A stretch of 64,000 nucleotides of DNA from IMG/VR virus record IMGVR_UViG_3300047357_001427, positions 1 through 64,000 of that record, one strand, 5' to 3'. Below the pieces are notes generated by a model. The model did not search any database. It had not been told where the DNA came from and saw nothing but the letters and a program-made list of their open reading frames with translations. This document shows, in pieces, positions 35,801 through 44,579 of the stretch (the stretch's first letter is position 1; each line of letters begins with the position of its first letter). The position numbers and the translations under genes were made by a program. This DNA is from a virus.

Positions 35801-38183
35801 AATGCTATTAGCTGGCATAACGGAAATTTCACCAGTACAGTTAAGTTACCCTAATTCAGTTGTTATAGGAACAAGGATCAATGCAAGAGATGTTCCGTCA
35901 ATACCTAAAAGAAATTACAATTTAAAATTAAAAAAACTAGCGATACCCTCAAACTATAATCCAGAGACAAGAATATACGATGGAAATTGGAATGGGCTAT
36001 TCAGGGGACAATCCTCAAGCGGTGACCAAGTTCCTGATACAGCTAAGGAATGGACCGACAATCCGGCTTGGTGTTTGTATGATTTAATATCAAACAAGAG
36101 ATACGGGGTTGGGAAGTTTGGGGTAAAGCCTGAGAATATAGACAGGTGGACCCTTTATAGAATCGCTAAATATTGCGACGAATTTGTTCCGACTGGTTAT
36201 AGTTCAAAGTATAAGCAGAGAGCATTTAAACTATACGGGGATAAAACTATAAAAATAGACCCTACAGAAAACTTAGACATTGCTAAATTTAATAAAGAGT
36301 TTAACCATCCTAACAAGAGGTTGGCTATATACTATGATAATAATAAGTATGAATCAATAAAAATAAATGGGACTTCAAATTCTGGAAACGAAGTGAGTTT
36401 AGAAATTAATCCATCTTTAGATTTTGGTAAATGCGCAGTAGAAATAGATTACCCTCTCGTGGAGCCTAGGTATACTATTAATGCTTTTTTAATGAATTCC
36501 GATAATGCATTTAAATTAATAAATGAATTTGCCGCAATTTTTAGAGCATTTGCATATTGGTCTGGTGGGGCAATTAATTTTTTCCAAGACGAAAAGAAAG
36601 ACTCGGTAATGCTTTTCGCTAACAATAACATATCTAAGGATGGATTCTCTTATTCAAGCACCCCAAAGACCAGTAGAACAAATTCGTGCAAGATAAAATA
36701 CGTTGATAGGTTTAATAATTTTAAATCAAAAATAGAATATTCTGAGGAAAGAATATCGGTGCAGAAAAATAACATAATAGAGCAGACAATAGATGGTTTT
36801 GGGATAACTTCTCAAGGGCAAGCGAAGAGAGCTGCTGATTTTGTTGTTAAAAGCGCCAACATGGAATCAGAGATATTATCTTTTACGACCAGTTCAATTG
36901 GTTCTTATTTAAAGCCGGGAGATGTGATAGATGTACTAGACAATAAGAGAACCATAGGAAGGTTTGCCGGAAAGGTAACAGATATATCAATATACGGGGA
37001 CGGTAAGTCTGCTGAGATATCAGTAGATTACCCAATCAATTCAATAATAGAAAAAGACGACAAGGATACATGGAAGAATATAACATTATATAATATATCT
37101 GGAAATGAAACTATAAGATCTCTTGATGAAAAAATGCAGCCAAGCGACCAAGAGATATCAAATATGAGATCCTCTCAGATAAAAACATTTACAGCTGCAA
37201 ACCTTTACGAAGATAATCAAAAATTATTATTAGTAAGCAACCCATATAGTTTTATTTCGGGAGAGTACACTTGGGGAGAAGCAAAGAGAGATGCGGTAGA
37301 TAGGGGTGGAAGTTTAGCTACAATTACCAATGATACTGATCAATTATTAATGCAGTCAACCATTGAGTCTGGGCAAACTGGATGGATAGGTGGGTATTTC
37401 CTGGATTTACCCCCTCCTCCTAGATTCATATGGGATAAACCTGAAGCTTGCAATACTGATGAAATATCCTTTTATAGTTGGGCTGAAGGTTTTCCAAAAA
37501 TAGGAGACTCACTTCAGGATCACGAAGATCAGACTATAGTGACAGACTGTGATGAATTTGAAATAATGACAGACCCGCCAGATGGTTTTGGTAATTTTAT
37601 AGCGACAAGTGGATCTGAAGATAGTTCAATTAATGGAGACTGGGTGACACTGCCAGGGGTTAATAAAATAGGATATATATTACAGAAGGAAAGCGATGAT
37701 TCGCTTTTCTCGCTAAAAGATGTTAAAGGTTCGACATTCATGATGGAGGACTCGGTAAACCTTGCTGAACCCAAGCAATTTAAAGTCGTAAACATCACAG
37801 AATCATCTAATGGAATTTTTGAAGTTAGAGGGTTAGAATATAATAAAGAAAAATTTGACAACATAGAAAAAAATATGTCGATAAAGGCTCCAGAATCTCC
37901 TGTTATTTTTACCGAAAGCGCGCTAGATGCACCTTCAGAAATAACTATAGAGATATTGAGCGAGAACGTGTCTAGGAAAATACCATACGGACTCAAGCTT
38001 TCATGGAATACTGTACTATCCGCAGCGAGCTACAAAGTTCAGTTTTTTAATGGAAATATATTAATGTCTACATTTGAAGTACCAAACGATAAGGGAAGCG
38101 AAACCAACTCCTATAGTTATAGGAATGAAATAATCAAGGAGAATGGCAATTATTATGGAAGGGTGTACTCTATAGTTTCGTGA
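32886..38183 (+). CDS. Fused tail tip protein: lambda-I-like + J-like, with C-type-lectin-like insert
   Basis: 1765 aa. Residues 1-85 match the lambda I beta-grasp type (KVFLHGELGKEFGEEWSLDV), followed by a hydrophobic Gly/Ala stretch near 85-115. A J-like hub follows (YKAVDLVCEGPIDGFSD; EKMLLAGITEISPVQLSYPN; a WCLYDLISNKRYGVG stretch near 1060). A further hydrophobic pair lies about 818-880. Residues about 1440-1600 look like a C-type lectin fold (TWGEAKRDAVDRGGSLATI ... GWIGGY ... FYSWAEGFP), and the last 90 residues resemble fibronectin III. The tip protein binds the host receptor and closes the tube. Preceded by AGGAAAAAGG. In lambda, I and J are separate genes. Confidence 0.82.
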   Translation: MKKVFLHGELGKEFGEEWSLDVKSASEALSALFANNSLIEVYLNKKQQDNVFYGVRSGKCQSFLTSDEMSARTNDDFHLFPIPIGSGGAVVGLMVTAATTAASMYVSKKMAEAMQREDKTVKAQTQSFLFNGSENRYEQGATVPLGYGRMKVGSNTISACNVNYDYDSDKGDIFNFTSGLYSLIPTYSKYYNDEYGPLGSSFHVNQFDGSSKFKTADPAYLFLKTAPSLNTFGSNDGSYGQYEDAAAQQNRYVTQGSSEGNSIGGYMYYEYNYFKGLNKSLLGNAQANGNWFQDPNILDNTLAVSSAVAIKSSLVCLQSAPIAGNEEKVFYPIMFADSELTSARNPIDRNDQGFAPIQVGERWKGADKNNGVGWFKLESASVYKAVDLVCEGPIDGFSDNNGDTLKFRKELERNDDPALMRNSMDDYLQGVYLNDDQAKEVNHATNLDSYNINEFDIDIGMNKDGLIGSNDQSLLEPQYLFTANTKDINAPLYGPRSINQGAIVTEQNDIGPFKQNKTYKLGELVSYQDDGQSYNYKLSNSLSNKFSKNEDYNYAADDVKIVYEENGDSKTFYAATQLINEYNTFDGGYVDIENDNYYLPGDKIKSESFLGGVKYYEMGPDSEKFLGVFDYKKTYAGLNGYVIMKSQGDVNSTSPIYKITGDYNPAENDSIGEFAKLLMHKYRDEDNQEKVVSSDPIYILKNTEDEDLAGNRIIGDEQDITPSTSNLWQSIVITSPQDEVKNGPIGPGIQGDEYNGDLNLFKFANNDSVELTKSQEEEYYVAHSIINPLVEEVYVSLQIDELAYIYEGDELNVTYKPGALMGALFGLMIVAEEATAVAGSIAAAIGLPTEPGAKIMGGKQMAKAVAKIASVIALGAVLGNNTKFKIGTKVENSGETWPNRARFRIKYGNQGESQYSTDVYIYGVATSPYRKDVKIYLPPNPSAKDRSIKVYKLNRERNPVKEGEQSARYKEKMLLAGITEISPVQLSYPNSVVIGTRINARDVPSIPKRNYNLKLKKLAIPSNYNPETRIYDGNWNGLFRGQSSSGDQVPDTAKEWTDNPAWCLYDLISNKRYGVGKFGVKPENIDRWTLYRIAKYCDEFVPTGYSSKYKQRAFKLYGDKTIKIDPTENLDIAKFNKEFNHPNKRLAIYYDNNKYESIKINGTSNSGNEVSLEINPSLDFGKCAVEIDYPLVEPRYTINAFLMNSDNAFKLINEFAAIFRAFAYWSGGAINFFQDEKKDSVMLFANNNISKDGFSYSSTPKTSRTNSCKIKYVDRFNNFKSKIEYSEERISVQKNNIIEQTIDGFGITSQGQAKRAADFVVKSANMESEILSFTTSSIGSYLKPGDVIDVLDNKRTIGRFAGKVTDISIYGDGKSAEISVDYPINSIIEKDDKDTWKNITLYNISGNETIRSLDEKMQPSDQEISNMRSSQIKTFTAANLYEDNQKLLLVSNPYSFISGEYTWGEAKRDAVDRGGSLATITNDTDQLLMQSTIESGQTGWIGGYFLDLPPPPRFIWDKPEACNTDEISFYSWAEGFPKIGDSLQDHEDQTIVTDCDEFEIMTDPPDGFGNFIATSGSEDSSINGDWVTLPGVNKIGYILQKESDDSLFSLKDVKGSTFMMEDSVNLAEPKQFKVVNITESSNGIFEVRGLEYNKEKFDNIEKNMSIKAPESPVIFTESALDAPSEITIEILSENVSRKIPYGLKLSWNTVLSAASYKVQFFNGNILMSTFEVPNDKGSETNSYSYRNEIIKENGNYYGRVYSIVS

Positions 38184-40690
38184 TGTCATTCTCAAATTCT
38201 AAAACAGTAAGGGTGCCATTGTCCGACCCAATTCCAAAATACGGAAAAACTTTTAGAGTATCTAATATTTATTTAAACTCTTCAAGTCAGGCGCAGAAAG
38301 TAAAAGATCTAAAGGAATCTTCAACTGAGACGTCTTACTATAATCAAGACTTTGAGAATAAGTATCTATCGGTAGGGTGGGACATAATAGATCCCAGGAA
38401 CAACTACGAGTATAAAATAAGTTCAGAAATAGAGGCTAATGAATATATCAGCGGTTTTAATGTAGATGTATATAAAAATTATGGAGACTTAACCGGGCAA
38501 AATGCAATAGATAACGGCGAAAAAGTATTTTCAGCAACTGGAATAAAAAACAATTCTATAGAATACGAAATAAGTGATAATGATTTTTATAGAAATTATT
38601 CTGTTGAAGTAACGCTAATTGATTTTACAGGCAACAAGAGTGTTGGATTACTTACGACACAGAATCCGAATGCAGAGTTTAATATTCCTGTAAGTGGTAT
38701 GGAATCCGGTATATTTACTTGCAATTATATTAAGCCCACGGGGGAAAATGGCGAAGATAAATCTCATGATCTTCAATATGTGACTCTTTATAATTTTACT
38801 GGATTGCAAATGGGAACCTTCCCTGGGGTGGACAATAGCGCGAGAAGTGTCTTGTCAAAAAATGGTTATTTAGAAATAGAATTAACCCCTGGAACTGCGA
38901 ATTACATAATGTCTATAGCTTCGGATTCTTATTCATCTGGGAGTCCATATGGATTCTTTAAGGATCAGGAATATTTAACTGGCACTGGCTTCACTGGTTA
39001 CGTAGGCAGGAATGATGAGCCATTTTTAATAGATTACTACCCTGAAGTTAGCTCTATTAGTGGTGGTAGAATATCTGGAGCTGATGCATATCATTATGAA
39101 TTCGAAGTGAATTACGACACTGGCAGTAATTTACTTCATACTGTTTATGGTATAACAGGAACGGGTCAAACATCTGGTTCTGTTTCTGGTTACGATGGGC
39201 AAATATTCTTCGATAGTGGGGTTTTGTTTGACACAAGCTATAATGATAATAATACTGGATTGCAGTACATTTATGATAACTCACTAAGCTTGCATAGCGG
39301 TTTTTTTACTGGTGAGTTAATTGACGTGCGAACGGTAACTGGAGTTGGTTTTACCGGCTCTGGGACATATGGCAGTGGAGCTGGGCATTATTGGCAGGAA
39401 GGTTTTCCGAAATACACAGGTTACGAATCTACCGGTGCAGGAGGGGAAATAATTTCTGGGGGTTTTTATGATTATGGGTACTTTGACCCATACATAGGAA
39501 AATTTAAATGTGCAAGTTATTCCGAAGTGAAATCCGAAAACCAGGAACCTGTTGGGATATATTCAATGCCAAAAAACAATCCAAATAGCTATGATATAAA
39601 ATATAGATCAACTTCAAATTTCACAAAAACATATGAACAGGCAGCTTCTTATTTAAATTCAATAGGAGAAATGCCGGCGGTTATATTAAACCCTTCGCAA
39701 CTAAATAAGTTAGTTAAGATTAATGGCGACATTGGTTGGGTTGGTTTAAGGAGAAATAATGTTGCCGTGCTTACCGGAATTTTTACTCAAGATTTTGATA
39801 ATCAATCATTTTTTGATGGAACAAATTTTGATAATGAGCTTAGTAGGGATTTAGAATTTATTAATTCAAGTGGACTTCTAGAGATGTCAAGATTAGAAGT
39901 TAATAACGTAGGGAATGATTGGTGTTGGACTAATTCAAGTGGGACTCATATATATAAATATGCGGGAAGTGGTTATGAAAAGACTAGAAGTGCAAATATA
40001 TCCTTTGATATAATTAGAGATATTGATGGCAGGGTTATTAGTTCAACTGGGCACACTGCAGAAGCTCCGCCGATGGAAATTTCTGAGATTACAGCTGAGT
40101 CAGGAAATCAAACAGTAAAGTTTGATTATAAATTTACAAATCAATATTTCGAAACTGGCAGCACTAATTATAACGTGGTACAAATGAACCTATATGGAGG
40201 TACAGGCGAAGGTTTTATCGCAAATAATGGTAGTTTGTTATCAACACATTACATAACAGACCAGAACGATGGATCAAATGGGGGTGATTTAATGCAGGGC
40301 TCTATTTCTTACAAAATTAATCAGGGGTACTCAGTTCCAGAATATTTTAAGTTAATGCCGTTTGATACAATAGGTTCAGGGATATTGGCCAACGTAAACG
40401 AATTAGCCGGACAGGGATCTATAACAACGAACTCAAATGATCAAGCCACAATCATAAGCTTAGACGGTATGCATTTTAAAAACTCAAACTGCATAGATGT
40501 AGAGTTTCCTTTTACCCACCAGAATGTACCAGTGGTTACGTTTGGACTAAATTATACTGGGAGCAATGATAATGTATCTTACTTAGGGGCGATGATAGCT
40601 AGTGAGCCTAGTAAGTCTTCAGTTAGATTTGTACTTACAAATCCCCCTCCAAGTACTGGATACGCATTAAACGTTAGGTCGATAGGTTAG
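38183..40690 (+). CDS. Distal tail / receptor-binding protein with lectin-like domains
   Basis: About 835 aa. The ATG at 38183 overlaps the previous stop (TGATG); a GTG directly before it is an alternative start. Gly/Ser/Thr/Tyr-rich beta protein with many TGxGxTG loops around residues 270-420. About residues 470-640 resemble a degenerate C-type lectin (EQAASYLNSIGEMPAVI ... GDIGWVGLRRN ... NDWCWTNSSG). The last 65 residues fit an H-type-lectin-like beta sandwich (IDVEFPFTHQNVPVVTFGLN ... GYALNVRSIG). Last gene of the tail operon, next to the tip protein. Receptor binding is inferred from these folds. Confidence 0.6.
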   Translation: MSFSNSKTVRVPLSDPIPKYGKTFRVSNIYLNSSSQAQKVKDLKESSTETSYYNQDFENKYLSVGWDIIDPRNNYEYKISSEIEANEYISGFNVDVYKNYGDLTGQNAIDNGEKVFSATGIKNNSIEYEISDNDFYRNYSVEVTLIDFTGNKSVGLLTTQNPNAEFNIPVSGMESGIFTCNYIKPTGENGEDKSHDLQYVTLYNFTGLQMGTFPGVDNSARSVLSKNGYLEIELTPGTANYIMSIASDSYSSGSPYGFFKDQEYLTGTGFTGYVGRNDEPFLIDYYPEVSSISGGRISGADAYHYEFEVNYDTGSNLLHTVYGITGTGQTSGSVSGYDGQIFFDSGVLFDTSYNDNNTGLQYIYDNSLSLHSGFFTGELIDVRTVTGVGFTGSGTYGSGAGHYWQEGFPKYTGYESTGAGGEIISGGFYDYGYFDPYIGKFKCASYSEVKSENQEPVGIYSMPKNNPNSYDIKYRSTSNFTKTYEQAASYLNSIGEMPAVILNPSQLNKLVKINGDIGWVGLRRNNVAVLTGIFTQDFDNQSFFDGTNFDNELSRDLEFINSSGLLEMSRLEVNNVGNDWCWTNSSGTHIYKYAGSGYEKTRSANISFDIIRDIDGRVISSTGHTAEAPPMEISEITAESGNQTVKFDYKFTNQYFETGSTNYNVVQMNLYGGTGEGFIANNGSLLSTHYITDQNDGSNGGDLMQGSISYKINQGYSVPEYFKLMPFDTIGSGILANVNELAGQGSITTNSNDQATIISLDGMHFKNSNCIDVEFPFTHQNVPVVTFGLNYTGSNDNVSYLGAMIASEPSKSSVRFVLTNPPPSTGYALNVRSIG

Positions 40691-40694
40691 GAAA

Positions 40695-41513
40695 CTAGGA
40701 TATTAAGCTGATTAATATCTTGGCGTCTTTGACTGATATATCATCCCAGTCTTTCCAGGATTCTATGTTCTTATTTTGGTAGATTCCTTCTTTTTTTTCT
40801 TGCCAGCATTTTTTAATAAACGGCTTGAATTCTTCAAACGATTCAGTAGAGAGAATACTCTTTGCTCTATTTCTTAGGGTAGTTATAGGGCTAAATGGAT
40901 CACTTTTTTTAGAAGAATCTTTATGCGCAGGTGCGTTTGGGTTTGATTTATCAATCTCGTCATCTCCAACTATATGGACATTAAGGAAGTTCCTGACACA
41001 TCTAACGAAAGATCTATTGCAAGCTATAGTCTCTAGGAATTTGGTAGCAAAACTGCTTGTGTTTTTTGTGCTTGCATTTGCCATATCCTGAAATGAGACT
41101 GGCTCATTTCCTGTTTCATAGTTGGGGATAAAGACCGTACTACAAGTAACTGCAACGTGGTGGTCTTCGCACTTATCCATAGAGTAAGAAATGCTTGAAA
41201 AACCCCTAAGCCTGGCCAGCTCTTTGATTCCGCTGAGCTTGATCAGTAGCTGGTTATCTTTTAGCCCATCTATAGATCTTGGCATATCTTTGTTTCGAGC
41301 CTGAAACCAAAGCTTATTTGGGAACAAATGCTCTTCTTTTATCATCGCTCTCCAGTTCACAGAGCCGTCTTCATTAAAGACATATTGAATATTTTTAAGC
41401 AAACCGCTCTCATCCCTGTTGAATAAGGATGGACCGATAGAGTTATCTATTTTAGAGTCTGAGACGGTTGAGGAGTTTTCAGTTGTTGTTTCACTTTTTT
41501 TTGATTTTGTCAT
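40695..41513 (-). CDS. Candidate single-strand annealing protein (Rad52/Erf-like)
   Basis: 272 aa, last gene of the minus-strand operon. The core (about residues 95-190) has ELARLRGFSSISYS, a strand pair VAVTCSTVFIPN, then FLETIACNRSFVRCVRNFLN. The last segment fits the AxxRAxxRAxRNxLGI helix of phage annealing proteins. The N-terminus is low-complexity Ser/Thr/Lys and the C-terminus is charged. It pairs logically with the SSB gene upstream in the same block. Fold call is by motif only. It overlaps the previous gene by 23 bases and converges on the tail operon with a 4-base gap. Confidence 0.5.
   Translation of the reverse strand: MTKSKKSETTTENSSTVSDSKIDNSIGPSLFNRDESGLLKNIQYVFNEDGSVNWRAMIKEEHLFPNKLWFQARNKDMPRSIDGLKDNQLLIKLSGIKELARLRGFSSISYSMDKCEDHHVAVTCSTVFIPNYETGNEPVSFQDMANASTKNTSSFATKFLETIACNRSFVRCVRNFLNVHIVGDDEIDKSNPNAPAHKDSSKKSDPFSPITTLRNRAKSILSTESFEEFKPFIKKCWQEKKEGIYQNKNIESWKDWDDISVKDAKILISLIS
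40699..40719. terminator. AT-rich hairpin at the convergent gene junction
   Basis: Stem GATATTAA / TTAATATC (8 bp) with loop GCTGA. It lies just after the plus-strand tail operon stop and within the last codons of the minus-strand annealing gene. No long T tract follows, so it is only a weak candidate for ending transcripts from either side. Confidence 0.35.
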
Positions 41514-42669
41514 GGTTATAAATATTTAGGTGATTTACTTCTTCCCAGAAATCATCATTATCAATAATATTTTGGTCTTCGATTTCTCTTTCAATACCAG
41601 CTTTCCATGAAGCCTTACTTGAGTATTCTTTACCATTAGATATTAATAACTTGTTGCTGTGATAGAAAGTATTATCACATAATGCAGAACAAAAGTCAAG
41701 GTCTTTATTTTTCTTTTTTATATATTCTTCTATGGTTCTATCAAAAAAATTAAATCTTAATTCGGATATATTCTCGCGCTCCCTGCAAACTAATGAGTAT
41801 TTAATGTTCATGGAATCTAGGCTACAAAGGTAATCTTCGTCAAAATTTAAATCTTCCATAAATAATGTAATTCCTGCAATATTAGATCTATGCCTGTAGA
41901 TTAAATTTAAGTCAATCTTCCTGGAGGTCATTAGGTTGATCTTGAAATTAAACCATTCGTGAATAAATGAGTCATCGTCCGTATAGTCACACCGAAGATT
42001 AATTATGGATGTTGGCGAAAAGCCTAATGGACAATGGTGGTCGGGTATAACTTCTAATATGCTATTATTATAGTACTGACCTATGTTTAAGGTTTTATAA
42101 CCATCTAGGTTGTTGCTAACATCTATAAAGTTTAAAGCTTTGAAGAATATTTCCTCAGGATTTATTTTATCAATTGATTTATTTTTATCCATACCTGAGT
42201 AGCTAGGTTTTGAGCCTTCCAAATCAGGAGATAAGCAAAAGTGCTTAGACTCCCTATTCCATACTGGGCCAGACTGCTCAGGAAGCATATCTGAAAATAT
42301 TGATATAGATGGAATATCTAAGCATGAAGACAGGTGTAAGGAAAAGCTGTCAACACAAATGTGCAGAGAAGAGCCTTTTAATATATAAACGATATTCTTA
42401 AAAGATGTAGATCCTCTAAGATCATGATCTACACCCTTACATTGGTAATCTTCTTTTGAGCCAACTTGTATTACATCATAACCTTTGGCGTTTTTTTTAA
42501 TCATGGAAACCACGGTTTCCCAGTGAGAATAATTTCTTGATTGTATGCCTTTAGACGTTTGTAGGGTTATGTATTTATCGGAAGTAATTGGATAAAAATG
42601 ATCAGAAATTTGTGGGCGCCCTATTTTGACTCCTAGGCATTTTGCGTACTCTTCAATTAAGTGACTCAT
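41491..42669 (-). CDS. GT9-type glycosyltransferase, C-terminal half
   Basis: 392 aa. The N-terminal 140 residues are the C-terminal nucleotide-sugar domain of a heptosyltransferase-like (GT9) enzyme: YITLQTSKGIQSRNYSHW, GYDVIQVGSKEDY, then SSLHICVDSFSLHLSSCLDI and PSISIFSD. The N-terminal GT9 domain is found at the end of the preceding gene, which overlaps by 4 bases (ATGA); so two proteins would have to associate, or this is a broken single gene. The last 200 residues are unrelated and of unknown role. GT9 enzymes build surface glycans from sugar nucleotides. Confidence 0.6.
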   Translation of the reverse strand: MSHLIEEYAKCLGVKIGRPQISDHFYPITSDKYITLQTSKGIQSRNYSHWETVVSMIKKNAKGYDVIQVGSKEDYQCKGVDHDLRGSTSFKNIVYILKGSSLHICVDSFSLHLSSCLDIPSISIFSDMLPEQSGPVWNRESKHFCLSPDLEGSKPSYSGMDKNKSIDKINPEEIFFKALNFIDVSNNLDGYKTLNIGQYYNNSILEVIPDHHCPLGFSPTSIINLRCDYTDDDSFIHEWFNFKINLMTSRKIDLNLIYRHRSNIAGITLFMEDLNFDEDYLCSLDSMNIKYSLVCRERENISELRFNFFDRTIEEYIKKKNKDLDFCSALCDNTFYHSNKLLISNGKEYSSKASWKAGIEREIEDQNIIDNDDFWEEVNHLNIYNHDKIKKK

Positions 42670-44579
42670 AATTTGCTTTTTAATTCGAATTGGTTTTTAT
42701 CTTTTCCGTTGTGCTGAAAGTTGAATATTTTCTGGGTGCCAATATGTGGGAGAAAAGCTAAATCAAAATATCCCTTATGGTCACCGCAGCCTTCTAGGAA
42801 TAATAAATTATCAAGCTCCTCTTTGTACGCTATGACTTTATGTACGTTGCTGTTGTCCTCAATACAATCAAAGAATTCAGGTTTAGTTATTATGTAAATA
42901 TTATGGTCAGGATAAAGGTTTTTAACTTCGCCTAATAGTCCATTAATCATCAGAACATCAGACTCATTTCTTGGGATAACGATGGCGAGTCTATTTTCAG
43001 GACCTTCGTCGTCAAGTAAGTCCTTGAAATCTAAGGATTTACCGATGGTGGAGTTTTCTTTATTTGCCACATCTTTGAAATATTCAATTATCCCCTCCCT
43101 GCTTTTACCTTTGGACATTTCCTGTATCCAGTATTTATGACCATCATCAGTATTTGGATCGACATCTACGTTTAATATGTTTTTATATATATCAACCAAC
43201 CACTCAGAGTCAGACTCAATTTCAGGAGGACTATATTTTGAGTTCCTTAATTTTTCTAAAAAATTAAAATCCCAATTATTGTCTGGCATTGAATCTATTA
43301 TGCCTTCTAGCTGTGATCCAATGACGCCGCACGAGAAATTATCTTCAACAAACTTGCGGCCAATCTTGCCCATTTTATCTCTCTTAGCGCGCTTCATTTT
43401 GAAGACCTTAGTTAATTGTTTTGATATGCTTGATGGGTACGTGCTAGCTTTTATGAATTGAGTTCCAGGCTCCCTGTATTCAGCCCAATCCAACGGGAAG
43501 GATCCGCATTCTGCACTTGAGGTGTCTTCTCCGCAGCTATAGTTTGTGACAAGTGTTACGAGCTCGGTAAGTTTGGCTTCTTGTATTGGTATTTCTTGGC
43601 CTCCCGAAGTAAACGGGTGACAATATACATCCATGAGGTTGTATATTTCGTTAAGTTGTTTTTCTGAAACGCCTGATTGTACGTTTGTGGTGCTCTGGGT
43701 TTTTTTTGAACCGCAAAATTTGCAATCTAATTTTTGACCTTGAAATGGTTTAATTTCATATTGCCTACAAGACGCACAGTAGTAAGTAGTAAGAACTCTG
43801 GAGTTTTCAATTCCTTTCTCTTTTATTAATCTTGTGATATCCCATCCTTCTCCCCAATGGGTGTGGAGTAATAATTTAGCGTTAGATTCTGGGTTTTGTT
43901 TAATGAAGTCAAAGAAACCCTCCAGTAAGTTCGGTACACTTTTCCTTAGTTGGTTTCTAAAAACAAAGCCAATTAAAAAACAGTTGGTGTCAATCAAAAA
44001 CTTCTTCCTTAATGCTGACTTACTTTCTTCTGGAATCTTGAAGAAGCTCTTTGTTTCAACAGCTCCCCTTAAGGTCTTTACTTGGTTGTGGCCTAGTTTT
44101 TTAAGTTCTCTTTCTGCAAAGCTTGCCCATACATAAAAATTTTTAATGAATGGCGCAGCCTCTATGGCTAATGGCAAAATTGGCTCCGAATCTAACGTTG
44201 TCCATATCATGCAATTGGTCTTATTCCACCAGTTTCTTTTCCAATATCCGTTAAAGCCCCATATGTCTTCTGCACCTATATATACATCAGGCTTAAATTC
44301 TTTAATTAAGTCATCTATGGTTTCTGCGCCGTAACCTGCAGCTCTAGCCATATTAGGATCCTTATTTAATTGTTTGAGTTTTTCTTGGTCGTCAGGTAGG
44401 GTTCCTACGCATTTCCATGGTAGCTTTGATAGAGCTGGGTGGAGTTTAGTCATACCATTGCACGCTTCTATTATTTCGTATTTTCCTGTAGAGTGTAGGT
44501 GACGTAATACATTTTTACAATTCTTACCGAAGCCAGTAAAAGCTTTACTGTGATTACTATGAAATAATATCTTCTTCAT
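42666..44579 (-). CDS. GT4-type glycosyltransferase with zinc ribbon and a GT9 N-terminal domain
   Basis: 637 aa. Residues 1-430 fit a GT-B enzyme of the GT4 family: KKILFHSNHSKAFTGFGKN at the N-terminus, and a donor-site region near 315-345 (EIYNLMDVYCHPFTSGGQEI). An unusual CxxC ... CxxC zinc ribbon (about residues 268-295, CASC and CKFC) is inserted between the two Rossmann halves. After about 528 a second start-like Rossmann element, LAIVIPRNESDVLMINGLL, matches a GT9 N-terminal domain, completed by the next gene. The gene follows the 189-aa gene with start and stop adjoining. Role in building surface or virion glycan is inferred. Confidence 0.7.
   Translation of the reverse strand: MKKILFHSNHSKAFTGFGKNCKNVLRHLHSTGKYEIIEACNGMTKLHPALSKLPWKCVGTLPDDQEKLKQLNKDPNMARAAGYGAETIDDLIKEFKPDVYIGAEDIWGFNGYWKRNWWNKTNCMIWTTLDSEPILPLAIEAAPFIKNFYVWASFAERELKKLGHNQVKTLRGAVETKSFFKIPEESKSALRKKFLIDTNCFLIGFVFRNQLRKSVPNLLEGFFDFIKQNPESNAKLLLHTHWGEGWDITRLIKEKGIENSRVLTTYYCASCRQYEIKPFQGQKLDCKFCGSKKTQSTTNVQSGVSEKQLNEIYNLMDVYCHPFTSGGQEIPIQEAKLTELVTLVTNYSCGEDTSSAECGSFPLDWAEYREPGTQFIKASTYPSSISKQLTKVFKMKRAKRDKMGKIGRKFVEDNFSCGVIGSQLEGIIDSMPDNNWDFNFLEKLRNSKYSPPEIESDSEWLVDIYKNILNVDVDPNTDDGHKYWIQEMSKGKSREGIIEYFKDVANKENSTIGKSLDFKDLLDDEGPENRLAIVIPRNESDVLMINGLLGEVKNLYPDHNIYIITKPEFFDCIEDNSNVHKVIAYKEELDNLLFLEGCGDHKGYFDLAFLPHIGTQKIFNFQHNGKDKNQFELKSKL

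Noticed and set aside
37200-37692. Diversity-generating retroelement variable region
   Set aside because: The lectin-like fold is suggestive, but no reverse transcriptase or template repeat is present in the window, so it is not claimed.
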